5,465 bases of DNA from assembly GCA_964453215.1 (NCBI GenBank), contig CAYVRR010000115.1:1-5465 (forward strand), in the 5' to 3' direction. Source of the stretch: SABI01 sp964453215 (GTDB taxonomy: Bacteria > Spirochaetota > Spirochaetia > Sphaerochaetales > Sphaerochaetaceae). Below are positions 1 through 5,465 of this stretch, in pieces. The notes below the pieces were generated by a model that saw only the letters and a list, made by a program, of their open reading frames with translations, had not been told where the DNA came from and did no database searches. The stretch's first letter is position 1; each line of letters opens with the position of its first letter. The position numbers were made by a program, and so were the translations under genes.

Positions 1-90
1 GTAAAAGAGTACGTAGCCTCTTTATAACCGTCATATTGTACTCTATCGAAAATTCTTACCTTCTTTTGCTTCTTCTAAGGTGTGTTTTCC

Positions 91-283
91 TCATCTTATA
101 TTCACCCCCCTTACCTTGATGATTTCTTGAGAGTTCACCAATATCAAAGGTTGATGAGTACCTAGTAGGTATAGGTATAGGTATTCATCGTCTCTTTCAA
201 TGTAGAAAGAGTCTCTTCTAATCAATGCTTTTGTTGAAAAGAAGTTTTAGCATGTATTCATATTCATCAGTAGTACGAGCCAT
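91..283 (-). pseudogene. Decayed small gene of unknown function (left repeat copy)
   Basis: On the - strand ATG 283 opens M-A-R-T-T-D-E-Y-E-Y-M-L-K-L-L-F and stops at TAG 218-220. A shifted frame then reads R-R-D-S-F-Y-I-E-R-D-D-E-Y-L followed by LGTHQPLILVNSQEIIKVR, ending at TGA 91-93. The second part closely matches the reading of the right copy. One frameshift and one stop therefore seem to have broken a real gene. I do not recognise the family. Downstream (1-62) another frame gives VRIFDRVQYDGYKEATYSF, perhaps further remains of the same gene running off the window. Confidence 0.4.
166..183. repeat. TAGGTA hexamer tandem repeat, three units
   Basis: Three tandem TAGGTA units occur here and two at 5127-5138 in the right copy. 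The unit is in frame with the - strand reading, where TACCTA encodes Tyr-Leu. The length change therefore adds a Tyr-Leu pair without a frameshift. Confidence 0.7.
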
Positions 284-645
284 GAAAATACTGTTAAAAA
301 AAGAGTTGGTTCTACATCTTCATATGCATCAAACTTTTTTAAAAATGTCATTAAATTTCTTCTTGGTTTATATAACTCTCATAATCTTCTTACAATCGAG
401 AGTGCTTTTTTTGTTCCATTTGAATCAATGAGCATATCAAGGAGTGCACTTATTTGTAAATAAGATCTGTTATTGGCAGGTTTCCTTGCAATCGCTAAGA
501 TGAGTAATTCAAATGTATCATGAACCTCTTTTGGGTACTCTTTATAGAGTTCTTTATATAAGGGGATAAGATATCCTGGGTATTTTTTTATAAGAGGGAG
601 TAATTCTTCTATTTTGTTCTCTTCTTTGCAAATTGTTACATACAT
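247..645 (-). pseudogene. Decayed protein fragment, possibly the C-terminal part of a SWIM zinc-finger-type protein
   Basis: The - strand is open from ATG 645 to a TGA at 379-381 (88 aa). It is helical and charged, with IEELLPLIKKYPGYLIPLYK near the start and SYLQISALLDMLIDSNGT towards the end. Beyond the TGA the same frame continues plausibly with ELYKPRRNLMTFLKKFDAYE, ending at TAA 247-249, so the TGA looks like a CGA-to-TGA lesion. Before the ATG the frame holds R-K-A-F-R-E and then a TAG. No ribosome site precedes the ATG. The tyrosine/arginine-rich end (Y-K-P-R-R-N-L) loosely recalls C-termini of SWIM zinc-finger proteins, but the CxCx(n)CxH motif is absent. Function is therefore uncertain. 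The 3' end overlaps the flanking repeat. Confidence 0.4.
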
Positions 646-662
646 TTCACGAAATGCTTTAC

Positions 663-679
663 GCTAAGCCCTCTGCCAA
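663..679. repeat. Left copy of the second short shared block
   Basis: Fifteen of 17 bases match 5428-5444 in the same orientation, including the run CCTCTGCCAA. Similarity is weaker just before it (649-662) and stops just after it. The block follows the main repeat in the same order as on the right, so it is probably part of one larger duplicated unit. Confidence 0.55.
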
Positions 680-680
680 G

Positions 681-719
681 ACAGATAACAAAAATATAAA
701 GAATATTTATGCTATCTGT
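681..719. repeat. Nested inverted repeat beside the left shared block
   Basis: ACAGATA (681-687) pairs with TATCTGT (713-719). Inside it AAATAT (692-697) pairs with ATATTT (703-708) around a 5-base loop. The stem is AT-rich and interrupted, with no following T-run on either strand, so I do not call it a terminator. Confidence 0.35.
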
Positions 720-847
720 TTATCGCTTTCCTTAGCTAATCATTCAAATATAATCTTCTCATCATTGGCAGCTAGGCCTGAAAGAAAAATAAACACAACA
801 TTCACAAATTAGGAAAAAATATGTAGCAATTGAGTTCCACAAAATTG

Positions 848-876
848 ATGAACTGTACATATTTATCTGCTATACT
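848..876 (+). promoter_or_regulatory. Candidate promoter for the gajAB operon (extended -10)
   Basis: TATACT at 871-876 matches the sigma-70 -10 box at five of six positions and is preceded by TG at 868-869, giving an extended -10. A weak -35 match, TGAACT (848-853), lies 17 bases upstream, and a better-looking TTGATG (845-850) lies 20 bases upstream. The leader to ATG 1158 would be about 275 bases, which is long. A start site nearer the gene, for example from TATACA at 1122-1127, cannot be excluded. This is inferred from pattern only. Confidence 0.35.
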
Positions 877-906
877 CATATGTATTGAATGAAGCAACTA
901 TGAGTA
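873..906. promoter_or_regulatory. Perfect 8-bp inverted repeat, possible operator
   Basis: TACTCATA (873-880) and TATGAGTA (899-906) are exact reverse complements with an 18-base spacer. The left arm overlaps the candidate -10 box, where a bound dimeric repressor would block transcription. A further TGAGTA half-site occurs at 961-966. No regulator gene is present in the window. Chance is possible in AT-rich DNA. Confidence 0.35.
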
Positions 907-1143
907 CTTAAGAAACTTTAGTGTACCCAGTAGTGATATTTCATACATAACATGTGTACTTGAGTAAATTATAGCAGAAACAGTATGAACAATGGTAAAG
1001 CGAAAGATGATTGTGAGAAAAGGTTATGAATTTTTGTCCATAGAATGCAATTATTGAAAGTATTGGATATTCTATTGAAGAGCTAATCAGCAAGATTATT
1101 ACTACTTTATCATACATCAACTATACAATGCAGATAGCGAAAA

Positions 1144-1154
1144 TAGGAGTGGAG
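1144..1154 (+). promoter_or_regulatory. Ribosome binding site of gajA
   Basis: TAGGAG at 1144-1149 is followed by a second GGAG at 1151-1154, just before ATG 1158. The first has an ideal 8-base spacing. The earlier in-frame ATG at 1128 has no purine-rich site in front of it, so this site decides the start. Confidence 0.75.
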
Positions 1155-1157
1155 TAT

Positions 1158-3008
1158 ATGGGTATACTTATTAGTAGCGTAAGAGTGCATGGATTTAGAG
1201 GATTAGAAAATATTGAAGTACCTCTCGAAAAATTCACAATTTTGACTGGCATGAACAATACGGGTAAAACATCCTTTTTACGTGCTATGCAGTTAGCATT
1301 AAGTAACAGACACAATACAGCGTCAGAAGATTTCTATATACACCACAATGATATTTTCCAGAAAATTATTATTGATATTCTTATCGTCCCAGTCAACAAG
1401 GCTGGGAATCAAATAAACGATTTCCCTCCAGAATGGGAAATATTATTTACTTTGGATAGAATAAGAACAGATGGTGAAAAATCTTTTGTCCCAGTAAGGA
1501 CAGTGATACAATACGACCCGCTAAATAGCTGGGCTAGATCTGAAAAATCTATATTAAATTCGTGGCCCGATTTCTTTGAAAATGGTCTCTTTTGGTATGA
1601 AGCTAATAGTGGGAAAAAAAATAGCTTCTCGTTTGATGAAATCCCCTTGTACTTCATGGATGCCCAAAGAGATATCATAGATGATATTCGACAAAAAAAT
1701 TCATTTCTTGGCAAGATGATTTCAAAAATAGATTACCCACCACAAGAGATAAAAAAACTTGAAGAGCAGATTAAAGGACTCAATGAAAGAGCTGTAAGCA
1801 GTAGTAAGATTCTCACTACTATTAAAGAATCCCTCTCTGAATTAAATTCAGCAATGGATTCTAGTTCAAATGGAGTTGAAATTACCCCTTTTACTAAAAA
1901 CCTCAGAGATTTAAATAAGGGACTTTCAATAAACTACTACAATGATAAAGAAGATAGTTTTTCAATGGAATACCATGGAATGGGAACAAGAAGTTGGTCT
2001 TCTATTTTATCTTTAAAATCATTTATTACTACATTTGAATCTCATTTAAAGACAAAGGATTCAGTATTTTTCCCTATCACCGTTATAGAAGAACCAGAAT
2101 CTCATCTTCATCCAAATGCCCAAAAGAGGGTCTATGCACAAATTGAGAGTTTTCCTGGACAAAAGATAATATCAACACACTCTCCCTATATAGCAGGGTG
2201 TGCTAAACTAAGTCAAATTCGGCATCTATATAAGAAAGATAAATTGATGTGTGGAACAATGGATACTAAAAAACTATCCAGAGAAGATACAAGAAAAATT
2301 GAAAGAATGGTGATTAAATCGAGAGGAGAAATACTTTTCTCTAAAGTTCTGGTACTATTTGAAGGAGAGACAGAAGAACAAGCTCTGCCAATTTTAGCTG
2401 AGCATTATTTTAACATGTCGCCTTATGCTAAGGGTATTGATTTTATAGGAATAGGAGGCTCTGGTAATTATGGACCTTTTCTTCATTTTGCAGAATCTTT
2501 CAAAATTCCATGGGTTATATTAAGTGATGCAGAAGATAATACAATGAAAAATGTAACAAAAGCAGTAGAGAAGTTAACTAATGGGTTTGAAGGTAACAAA
2601 AGCAATGTGTTTTTTCTAAACACTTGTACCAATTTTGAGAGCTACCTCATAGAGTCAGGATATACTGATGAAATTTTATCAGCACTTACACACTTACACG
2701 GCGCATCATATTTTGATGAATATATTAGAGACAATAATGGTACAAAGTCTAAGAAGACATTAAAAACAGGTAAAACTTGTCCGAGTTGTGGCAAAGATAT
2801 TGTAGAACCAATTTTAAGATCTTATGAAGGAGATGACGGAATCAAAGATGCACTATATGATTGTATGACATCACTAAAAACTCAATTTGGACCTGTTGTA
2901 GCTGAAAAAATCGTACATAGTGATAAAGGGCTACCACCAAAATTTATTGAATTGTTTGACCGTATTTCATCGATTCTTGGAGAAACAAAGGATACAAAGA
3001 ATGAATAA
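1158..3008 (+). CDS. gajA: GajA-like OLD-family ATPase/TOPRIM endonuclease of a Gabija defence system (616 aa)
   Basis: The predicted role is the nuclease subunit of Gabija: a cytoplasmic DNA endonuclease whose ABC-type ATPase domain senses nucleotide and whose TOPRIM domain cuts DNA. Numbering from ATG 1158, the N-terminus carries the OLD/RecF-like pattern ISSVRVHGFRGLENI, then Walker A GMNNTGKTS (31-39). A helical, partly coiled-coil insert follows the DAQRDIIDDIRQKNSFLGK stretch (168-186) and runs to about 235. Next come a signature-like GMGTRSW (274-280), Walker B VIEEPESHLHP (309-319) and the H-loop ISTHSP (338-343). The TOPRIM domain follows: LFEGETEEQALP (400-411, E402 and E406 likely metal or catalytic residues), GIGGSGNYGP (431-440) and LSDAED (455-460). 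A CPSCG knuckle lies at 541-545. The 616 aa length is somewhat above the roughly 580 aa of the model GajA, from memory. I chose ATG 1158 over ATG 1128 because TAGGAG (1144-1149) lies 8 bases upstream and homologues begin at this point. Family assignment is firm. Activity is inferred. Confidence 0.9.
   Translation: MGILISSVRVHGFRGLENIEVPLEKFTILTGMNNTGKTSFLRAMQLALSNRHNTASEDFYIHHNDIFQKIIIDILIVPVNKAGNQINDFPPEWEILFTLDRIRTDGEKSFVPVRTVIQYDPLNSWARSEKSILNSWPDFFENGLFWYEANSGKKNSFSFDEIPLYFMDAQRDIIDDIRQKNSFLGKMISKIDYPPQEIKKLEEQIKGLNERAVSSSKILTTIKESLSELNSAMDSSSNGVEITPFTKNLRDLNKGLSINYYNDKEDSFSMEYHGMGTRSWSSILSLKSFITTFESHLKTKDSVFFPITVIEEPESHLHPNAQKRVYAQIESFPGQKIISTHSPYIAGCAKLSQIRHLYKKDKLMCGTMDTKKLSREDTRKIERMVIKSRGEILFSKVLVLFEGETEEQALPILAEHYFNMSPYAKGIDFIGIGGSGNYGPFLHFAESFKIPWVILSDAEDNTMKNVTKAVEKLTNGFEGNKSNVFFLNTCTNFESYLIESGYTDEILSALTHLHGASYFDEYIRDNNGTKSKKTLKTGKTCPSCGKDIVEPILRSYEGDDGIKDALYDCMTSLKTQFGPVVAEKIVHSDKGLPPKFIELFDRISSILGETKDTKNE
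2987..2992 (+). promoter_or_regulatory. Ribosome binding site of gajB, inside the end of gajA
   Basis: AAAGGA lies 8 bases before ATG 3001, within the last codons of gajA. With the 8-base gene overlap this supports translational coupling and start at 3001 rather than GTG 2920. Confidence 0.65.
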
Positions 3009-4854
3009 AGTACAATTGTCACAAAAACAGAAGGAAATAGTCTTTTCTGAGGCTTGCCCAATATATGTTAATGCTAGTGCTGGAAGTGGGAAAACAAGAG
3101 TGTTAACTGAAAGAGTGAGATATTCATTAGAAACCTCCAATAAAAAGGTATTAGCACTTACTTTCACCAATAAAGCTGGAGAAGAAATAAAAGAAAGACT
3201 CTCTGATATTGAAGACATTGAAAAAAGAACGTTTATTGGAACATTTCATAGTTTTTGTCAGTCTATTATCGAAAACTATGGCTCTTTAATTGGATTAAGT
3301 AACACTCCTCACATTTTTGAAGATGAAAATGACCGACTCCAGCTTATAGAAGAATCGATTAACCAAACGCCTTCTTATGCAATCACCTATTCAAAAAAGA
3401 GTGATAAAGATAAGAAAAACTTTAAGTATAAAGCATTAACACTCTTTGCCAAAATTAAACGAGAATTAATTGATGAAAACAATATACACGAACACATCGA
3501 AGATTCTGATTTGGTTCTTCTTTACAGAAATTACCAAGAGATTCTCAAAGCACAAAATGCAATAGATTATGATGATTTACTCCTATATGCGGCTAACATA
3601 CTTAACAATTACCCCAAAGTTTCAGCACTGTACCGAAGAAGTTTTAGTGCAATCTGTGTTGATGAAGCCCAAGATTTAAATAATGCTCAATATCAATTAC
3701 TGAGGCTCATCACAAAAAATGAATTTAGAAATATTATGATGGTTGGAGATCCAAATCAAGCGATATATCATTTTAATGGGTCTTCAAGTGACTATATGAG
3801 TAAATATTTTTTAAAAGATTATGATCCCGTTAAACCTATTACACTAACTGAAAATTTTCGCTCTTCAAGGTCAGTACAAGAAGCTGCAAGAAAAATAATT
3901 CCAGGAGCAGAACATATTGAAGGAACAGTAAAAAAGGGAGAATTCTCATTAATTAGTTGTTCAGATGAATATGAAGAAGCCGCATGGATAGTAGAAAAAA
4001 TAGATGATTTGATAAAAATGAAAACGCACCCTGATATTGAGGGAGATATTACTTACAAGAAGATAGCTGTTTTGGCAAGGAATAAGTACTTATTTGCACC
4101 ACTAGAAGGTATCTTAATTGAAGAACAAATCCCCTACTATTATAAAATGACTCTAGGTCCTATTAAGTTTGAATCAGAACTTATGACAATATTTGATTTA
4201 GGATTGAAAATTCGACTTAACCCAAGTGATGAATTACATAGAAAAAGGTTAATAAAATTAGTTAGAAATAACAAAACAGAAAGTAAAAACCTTCTAGAGA
4301 TAGTTGAAAAAACTCTCGACAAAGATGCACAAGCAGTATTACGAACAGCATTAAATCTGCATGATGATGGCAGCAATATAGTAGGTCTTATGCATGAATT
4401 GAAGCAAAAAGTTGTATTAGAAGAAGTAAATGAGAAAAAATTGTTTTTTAACGATGTCGATGAATTCATTAAACACTGGCATAACTATGCCAAACAAACA
4501 GATAATAAAGACTTGCAACAATTTAAAAACTCAATGGCTCTTGGAAAGACACAACCTTTCTTAGATCCTCATGGAGTAACTCTTAGCACTGTTCATACAA
4601 TGAAAGGACAAGAATTTGATATTGTGTTCATCCTTGGTTTAGATGATGAAACCTTTCCAGATTATAGAGCGCTTCAAGGAGATAGTATAGAATTAACACA
4701 AGAGAGAAACAACTTGTATGTTGCTTTCACTCGTTCAAAAAGAATTCTTTATGCAACATGGCCAGCATCTAGAGAAATGCCTTGGGGAGAAAGAAAGATT
4801 CGCTATAGATCCCGCTTATTAGATAATTTTGATGAAAATGATATTGTATTGTAA
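3001..4854 (+). CDS. gajB: GajB-like UvrD/PcrA-type superfamily 1 helicase of a Gabija defence system (617 aa)
   Basis: The predicted role is the helicase/ATPase partner of GajA, sensing DNA ends or replication intermediates and stimulating cleavage. All SF1A motifs are present, numbered from ATG 3001: Q motif LSQKQKEIV (6-14), motif I ASAGSGKT (25-32, K31), Ia LALTFTNKAGEEI (51-63), Ib FIGTFHSFCQSII (78-90), DYDDLL (189-194), motif II VDEAQD (220-225), III MVGDPNQAIYHFNGS (247-261), IV LTENFRSSR (282-290, R287), V from VTLSTVHTMKGQEFD (526-540) and VI QERNNLYVAFTRSKR (567-581, arginine finger R578). The 300-520 interval is the 2A/2B part and is the least conserved. At 617 aa it is longer than the roughly 490 aa of the model GajB, from memory, but shorter than housekeeping UvrD/PcrA (about 720 aa). 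The start overlaps the gajA stop by 8 bases, implying coupled translation. An in-frame GTG at 2920 would add 27 residues of gajA shadow sequence, so I reject it. A housekeeping helicase is unlikely, given the fused operon with an OLD nuclease. Confidence 0.88.
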   Translation: MNKVQLSQKQKEIVFSEACPIYVNASAGSGKTRVLTERVRYSLETSNKKVLALTFTNKAGEEIKERLSDIEDIEKRTFIGTFHSFCQSIIENYGSLIGLSNTPHIFEDENDRLQLIEESINQTPSYAITYSKKSDKDKKNFKYKALTLFAKIKRELIDENNIHEHIEDSDLVLLYRNYQEILKAQNAIDYDDLLLYAANILNNYPKVSALYRRSFSAICVDEAQDLNNAQYQLLRLITKNEFRNIMMVGDPNQAIYHFNGSSSDYMSKYFLKDYDPVKPITLTENFRSSRSVQEAARKIIPGAEHIEGTVKKGEFSLISCSDEYEEAAWIVEKIDDLIKMKTHPDIEGDITYKKIAVLARNKYLFAPLEGILIEEQIPYYYKMTLGPIKFESELMTIFDLGLKIRLNPSDELHRKRLIKLVRNNKTESKNLLEIVEKTLDKDAQAVLRTALNLHDDGSNIVGLMHELKQKVVLEEVNEKKLFFNDVDEFIKHWHNYAKQTDNKDLQQFKNSMALGKTQPFLDPHGVTLSTVHTMKGQEFDIVFILGLDDETFPDYRALQGDSIELTQERNNLYVAFTRSKRILYATWPASREMPWGERKIRYRSRLLDNFDENDIVL

Positions 4855-4913
4855 TCTACATAGCTATGAAGAGTTCTCCCTACCTAACCTACCATTAAGC
4901 ATTTTATCGATTA

Positions 4914-5150
4914 TTAAATATTCCTATAGTTATTATGTTTCTTGAATTCTCTTGGAATATTGATGCAATTATTAGACAATATTTCTGAGTTGTTGTGATA
5001 CCTGTAGTGTTTTAGAATCACCCTGTTTAGTATTTCTACAGGTGTGTCTCCCACTCTTATATTCACCACCCTTACCTTCATGATTTCTTGAGAGTTCACC
5101 AATACCAATGATTGATGAGTACCTAGTAGGTATAGGTATTCATCATCTCG
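4914..5150 (-). pseudogene. Decayed small gene of unknown function (right repeat copy)
   Basis: The - strand is open from just after a TAA at 5151-5153 down to TAA 4914-4916, about 78 codons. It contains DDEYLYLLGTHQSLVLVNSQ, E-I-M-K-V-R-V-V-N-I-R and VGDTPVEILNRVILKHYRYH. Over the shared 31 residues it agrees with the left copy at about 27 positions, apart from a two-residue Y-L indel. It has no good start codon or ribosome site. The part corresponding to the left copy's M-A-R-T-T-D-E-Y start (about 5200-5233) has lost its ATG and is cut by a stop. This is most likely a relic paralogue. A short living gene starting from TTG 5108 is less likely. Confidence 0.4.
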
Positions 5151-5252
5151 TTACATGTAGAAGGAGCATCTTCTAATCCAGCTTTTGTTGAAAAGAAGTT
5201 TTAGCATATATATTCATCAGTAGTATGAGCTATGAATGTACTGTTAACAAAA
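5041..5252. repeat. Right copy of the flanking imperfect direct repeat
   Basis: This is the partner of 79-302, in direct orientation and 4962 bases away. Similarity fades at both ends rather than stopping sharply, and no terminal inverted repeats are visible. It therefore looks like an old gene-scale duplication rather than the ends of a simple insertion sequence. Confidence 0.9.
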
Positions 5253-5337
5253 CTGAATCTTCATTACAATCATTAAACAATCTTTTATTTATTTACCCCA
5301 AGTTTTAATCAATGGAAGTTTTAGGTTTGTTGATTAT

Positions 5338-5394
5338 TTCCTTAGTACTACAATTAGTGCTAAGATTAGAAGTTGATCGAGCAACTCTAAGGAA
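5338..5394. repeat. Competing set of small inverted repeats downstream of gajB
   Basis: CTTAGTACT (5341-5349) pairs with AGTGCTAAG (5356-5364), nine pairs including one G-U, around a 6-base loop. AGTTG (5371-5375) pairs with CAACT (5382-5386), also around a 6-base loop. TTCCTTAG (5338-5345) also pairs exactly with CTAAGGAA (5387-5394), which would compete with the first hairpin. No T-run follows on either strand. The segment overlaps decayed coding sequence, so the pairing may be incidental. Confidence 0.35.
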
Positions 5395-5427
5395 TATTAA
5401 CTCTCATGATATAAACCGATACTTCGT

Positions 5428-5444
5428 GCTAGGACCTCTGCCAA
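5428..5444. repeat. Right copy of the second short shared block
   Basis: This is the counterpart of 663-679, matching at 15 of 17 bases. The distance from the main repeat is about 175 bases here against about 360 on the left, implying that the right copy lost about 185 bases or the left gained them. The unit may continue past the window edge. Confidence 0.55.
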
Positions 5445-5465
5445 CCATCTCTATAATCCCCTCTT

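Larger units (their letters stand above)
79..302. repeat. Left copy of a flanking imperfect direct repeat (about 220 bp)
   Basis: This block aligns in the same orientation with 5041-5252. Identical runs include 119-143 with 5080-5104 (25 bases), 151-178 with 5112-5139 (28 bases) and 227-253 with 5181-5207 (27 bases). Small indels and scattered substitutions separate these runs. Compared with the right copy it has one extra TAGGTA unit, three at 166-183 against two. On the - strand it reads as broken coding sequence. The two copies bracket the gajAB operon and could recombine. Confidence 0.9.
646..1157. other. Intergenic region upstream of gajA, no convincing gene
   Basis: Apart from the short shared block, the candidate promoter and the dyad, I see no gene here. 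A 21-codon + strand frame (992-1057) has no ribosome site. The gajA frame itself stays open back to TAG 1041-1043, with protein-like residues such as I-I-E-S-I-G-Y-S-I-E-E-L, but no good start codon lies in 1044-1127. An AT-rich nested inverted repeat lies at 681-719. Confidence 0.6.
4855..5465. other. Region downstream of gajB: decayed repeat copy, no intact gene
   Basis: No intact gene is visible. From 4855 to about 4913 there is only AT-rich sequence, with a 10-base palindrome CATAGCTATG (4859-4868) that has no loop or T-run and is not a terminator. The rest is the right copy of the duplicated decayed unit. Its - strand near 5345-5395 still reads L-E-L-L-D-Q-L-L-I-L-A-L, weakly like F-E-L-L-I-L-A-I in the left fragment. 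Confidence 0.6.

Noticed and set aside
225..431. A 68-aa + strand frame
   Set aside because: It is antisense to the better-looking - strand fragments, has a low-complexity Leu/Phe/His composition and crosses the repeat boundary.
763..778. Inverted partial match of the short shared block (TTGGCAGCTAGGC)
   Set aside because: Only about a dozen positions match with gaps, which is not above chance in a region with several such short words.
1128..1157. ATG 1128 as the gajA start
   Set aside because: It has no Shine-Dalgarno sequence, while ATG 1158 has TAGGAG at ideal spacing and matches where OLD-family proteins begin.
1121..1714. Minus-strand frames of 64 and 101 aa inside the start of gajA
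   Set aside because: They are shadows of the well-supported gajA coding frame, with no ribosome site or recognisable domain.
2920..3000. GTG 2920 as the gajB start
   Set aside because: The extra 27 residues are an out-of-frame reading of gajA and the helicase Q motif begins just after ATG 3001, which has its own ribosome site.
4140..4469. A 109-aa - strand frame inside gajB
   Set aside because: It is Ser/Asn/Phe-rich, typical of the complement of an AT-rich gene, and has no recognisable domain.
4859..4868. CATAGCTATG palindrome just after gajB as a terminator
   Set aside because: It has no loop and no T-run, so it cannot act as a rho-independent terminator.
79..5252. The flanking repeats as ends of an IS element or composite transposon
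   Set aside because: They have no terminal inverted repeats, no target-site duplication and no transposase motif, and similarity fades gradually at the edges.
5366..5390. tRNA-like arm around AGTTG-ATCGAG-CAACT
   Set aside because: The loop is six bases, no T-loop consensus is present and no acceptor, D or anticodon arms can be placed around it.

Overview
This window carries a complete two-gene Gabija-type anti-phage defence operon on the + strand. gajA (1158-3008) encodes an OLD-family ABC ATPase with a TOPRIM nuclease domain. gajB (3001-4854) encodes a UvrD/PcrA-like superfamily 1 helicase. The genes overlap by 8 bases, each has its own Shine-Dalgarno sequence, and all the expected motifs of both enzymes can be read. 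In characterised Gabija systems GajA oligomers bind GajB and the complex cuts invading phage DNA. The motif content predicts the same division of labour here, but nothing in the sequence tests it.

The flanks are not ordinary coding sequence. Left (1-680) and right (about 4914-5445) hold two diverged copies of the same DNA in direct orientation. The best-conserved block lies at 79-302 and 5041-5252. A short second block follows at 663-679 and 5428-5444, in the same order. Read on the - strand, both copies contain protein-like sequence broken by stops and frame changes, so they look like decayed paralogous genes. The operon sits between them, as expected for a defence cassette inserted between, or carried by, members of a repeated family. 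Recombination between the main repeats would remove about 4.96 kb, including the whole operon.

The stretch 646-1157 has no convincing gene. It holds an extended -10 promoter candidate (868-876) overlapped by a perfect 8-bp dyad (873-880 / 899-906), which is a possible operator for the operon. The 611 bases after gajB hold only the second decayed repeat copy and a nested set of small inverted repeats (5338-5394). I found no convincing rho-independent terminator, tRNA, rRNA or CRISPR array.

The organism looks like an AT-rich bacterium that uses Shine-Dalgarno initiation and the standard stop codons. By eye the GC content is about one third. The sequence does not allow a firm assignment to a phylum, or to chromosome versus plasmid. 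Many decayed repeated sequences around an intact defence operon suggest an accessory, unstable region.
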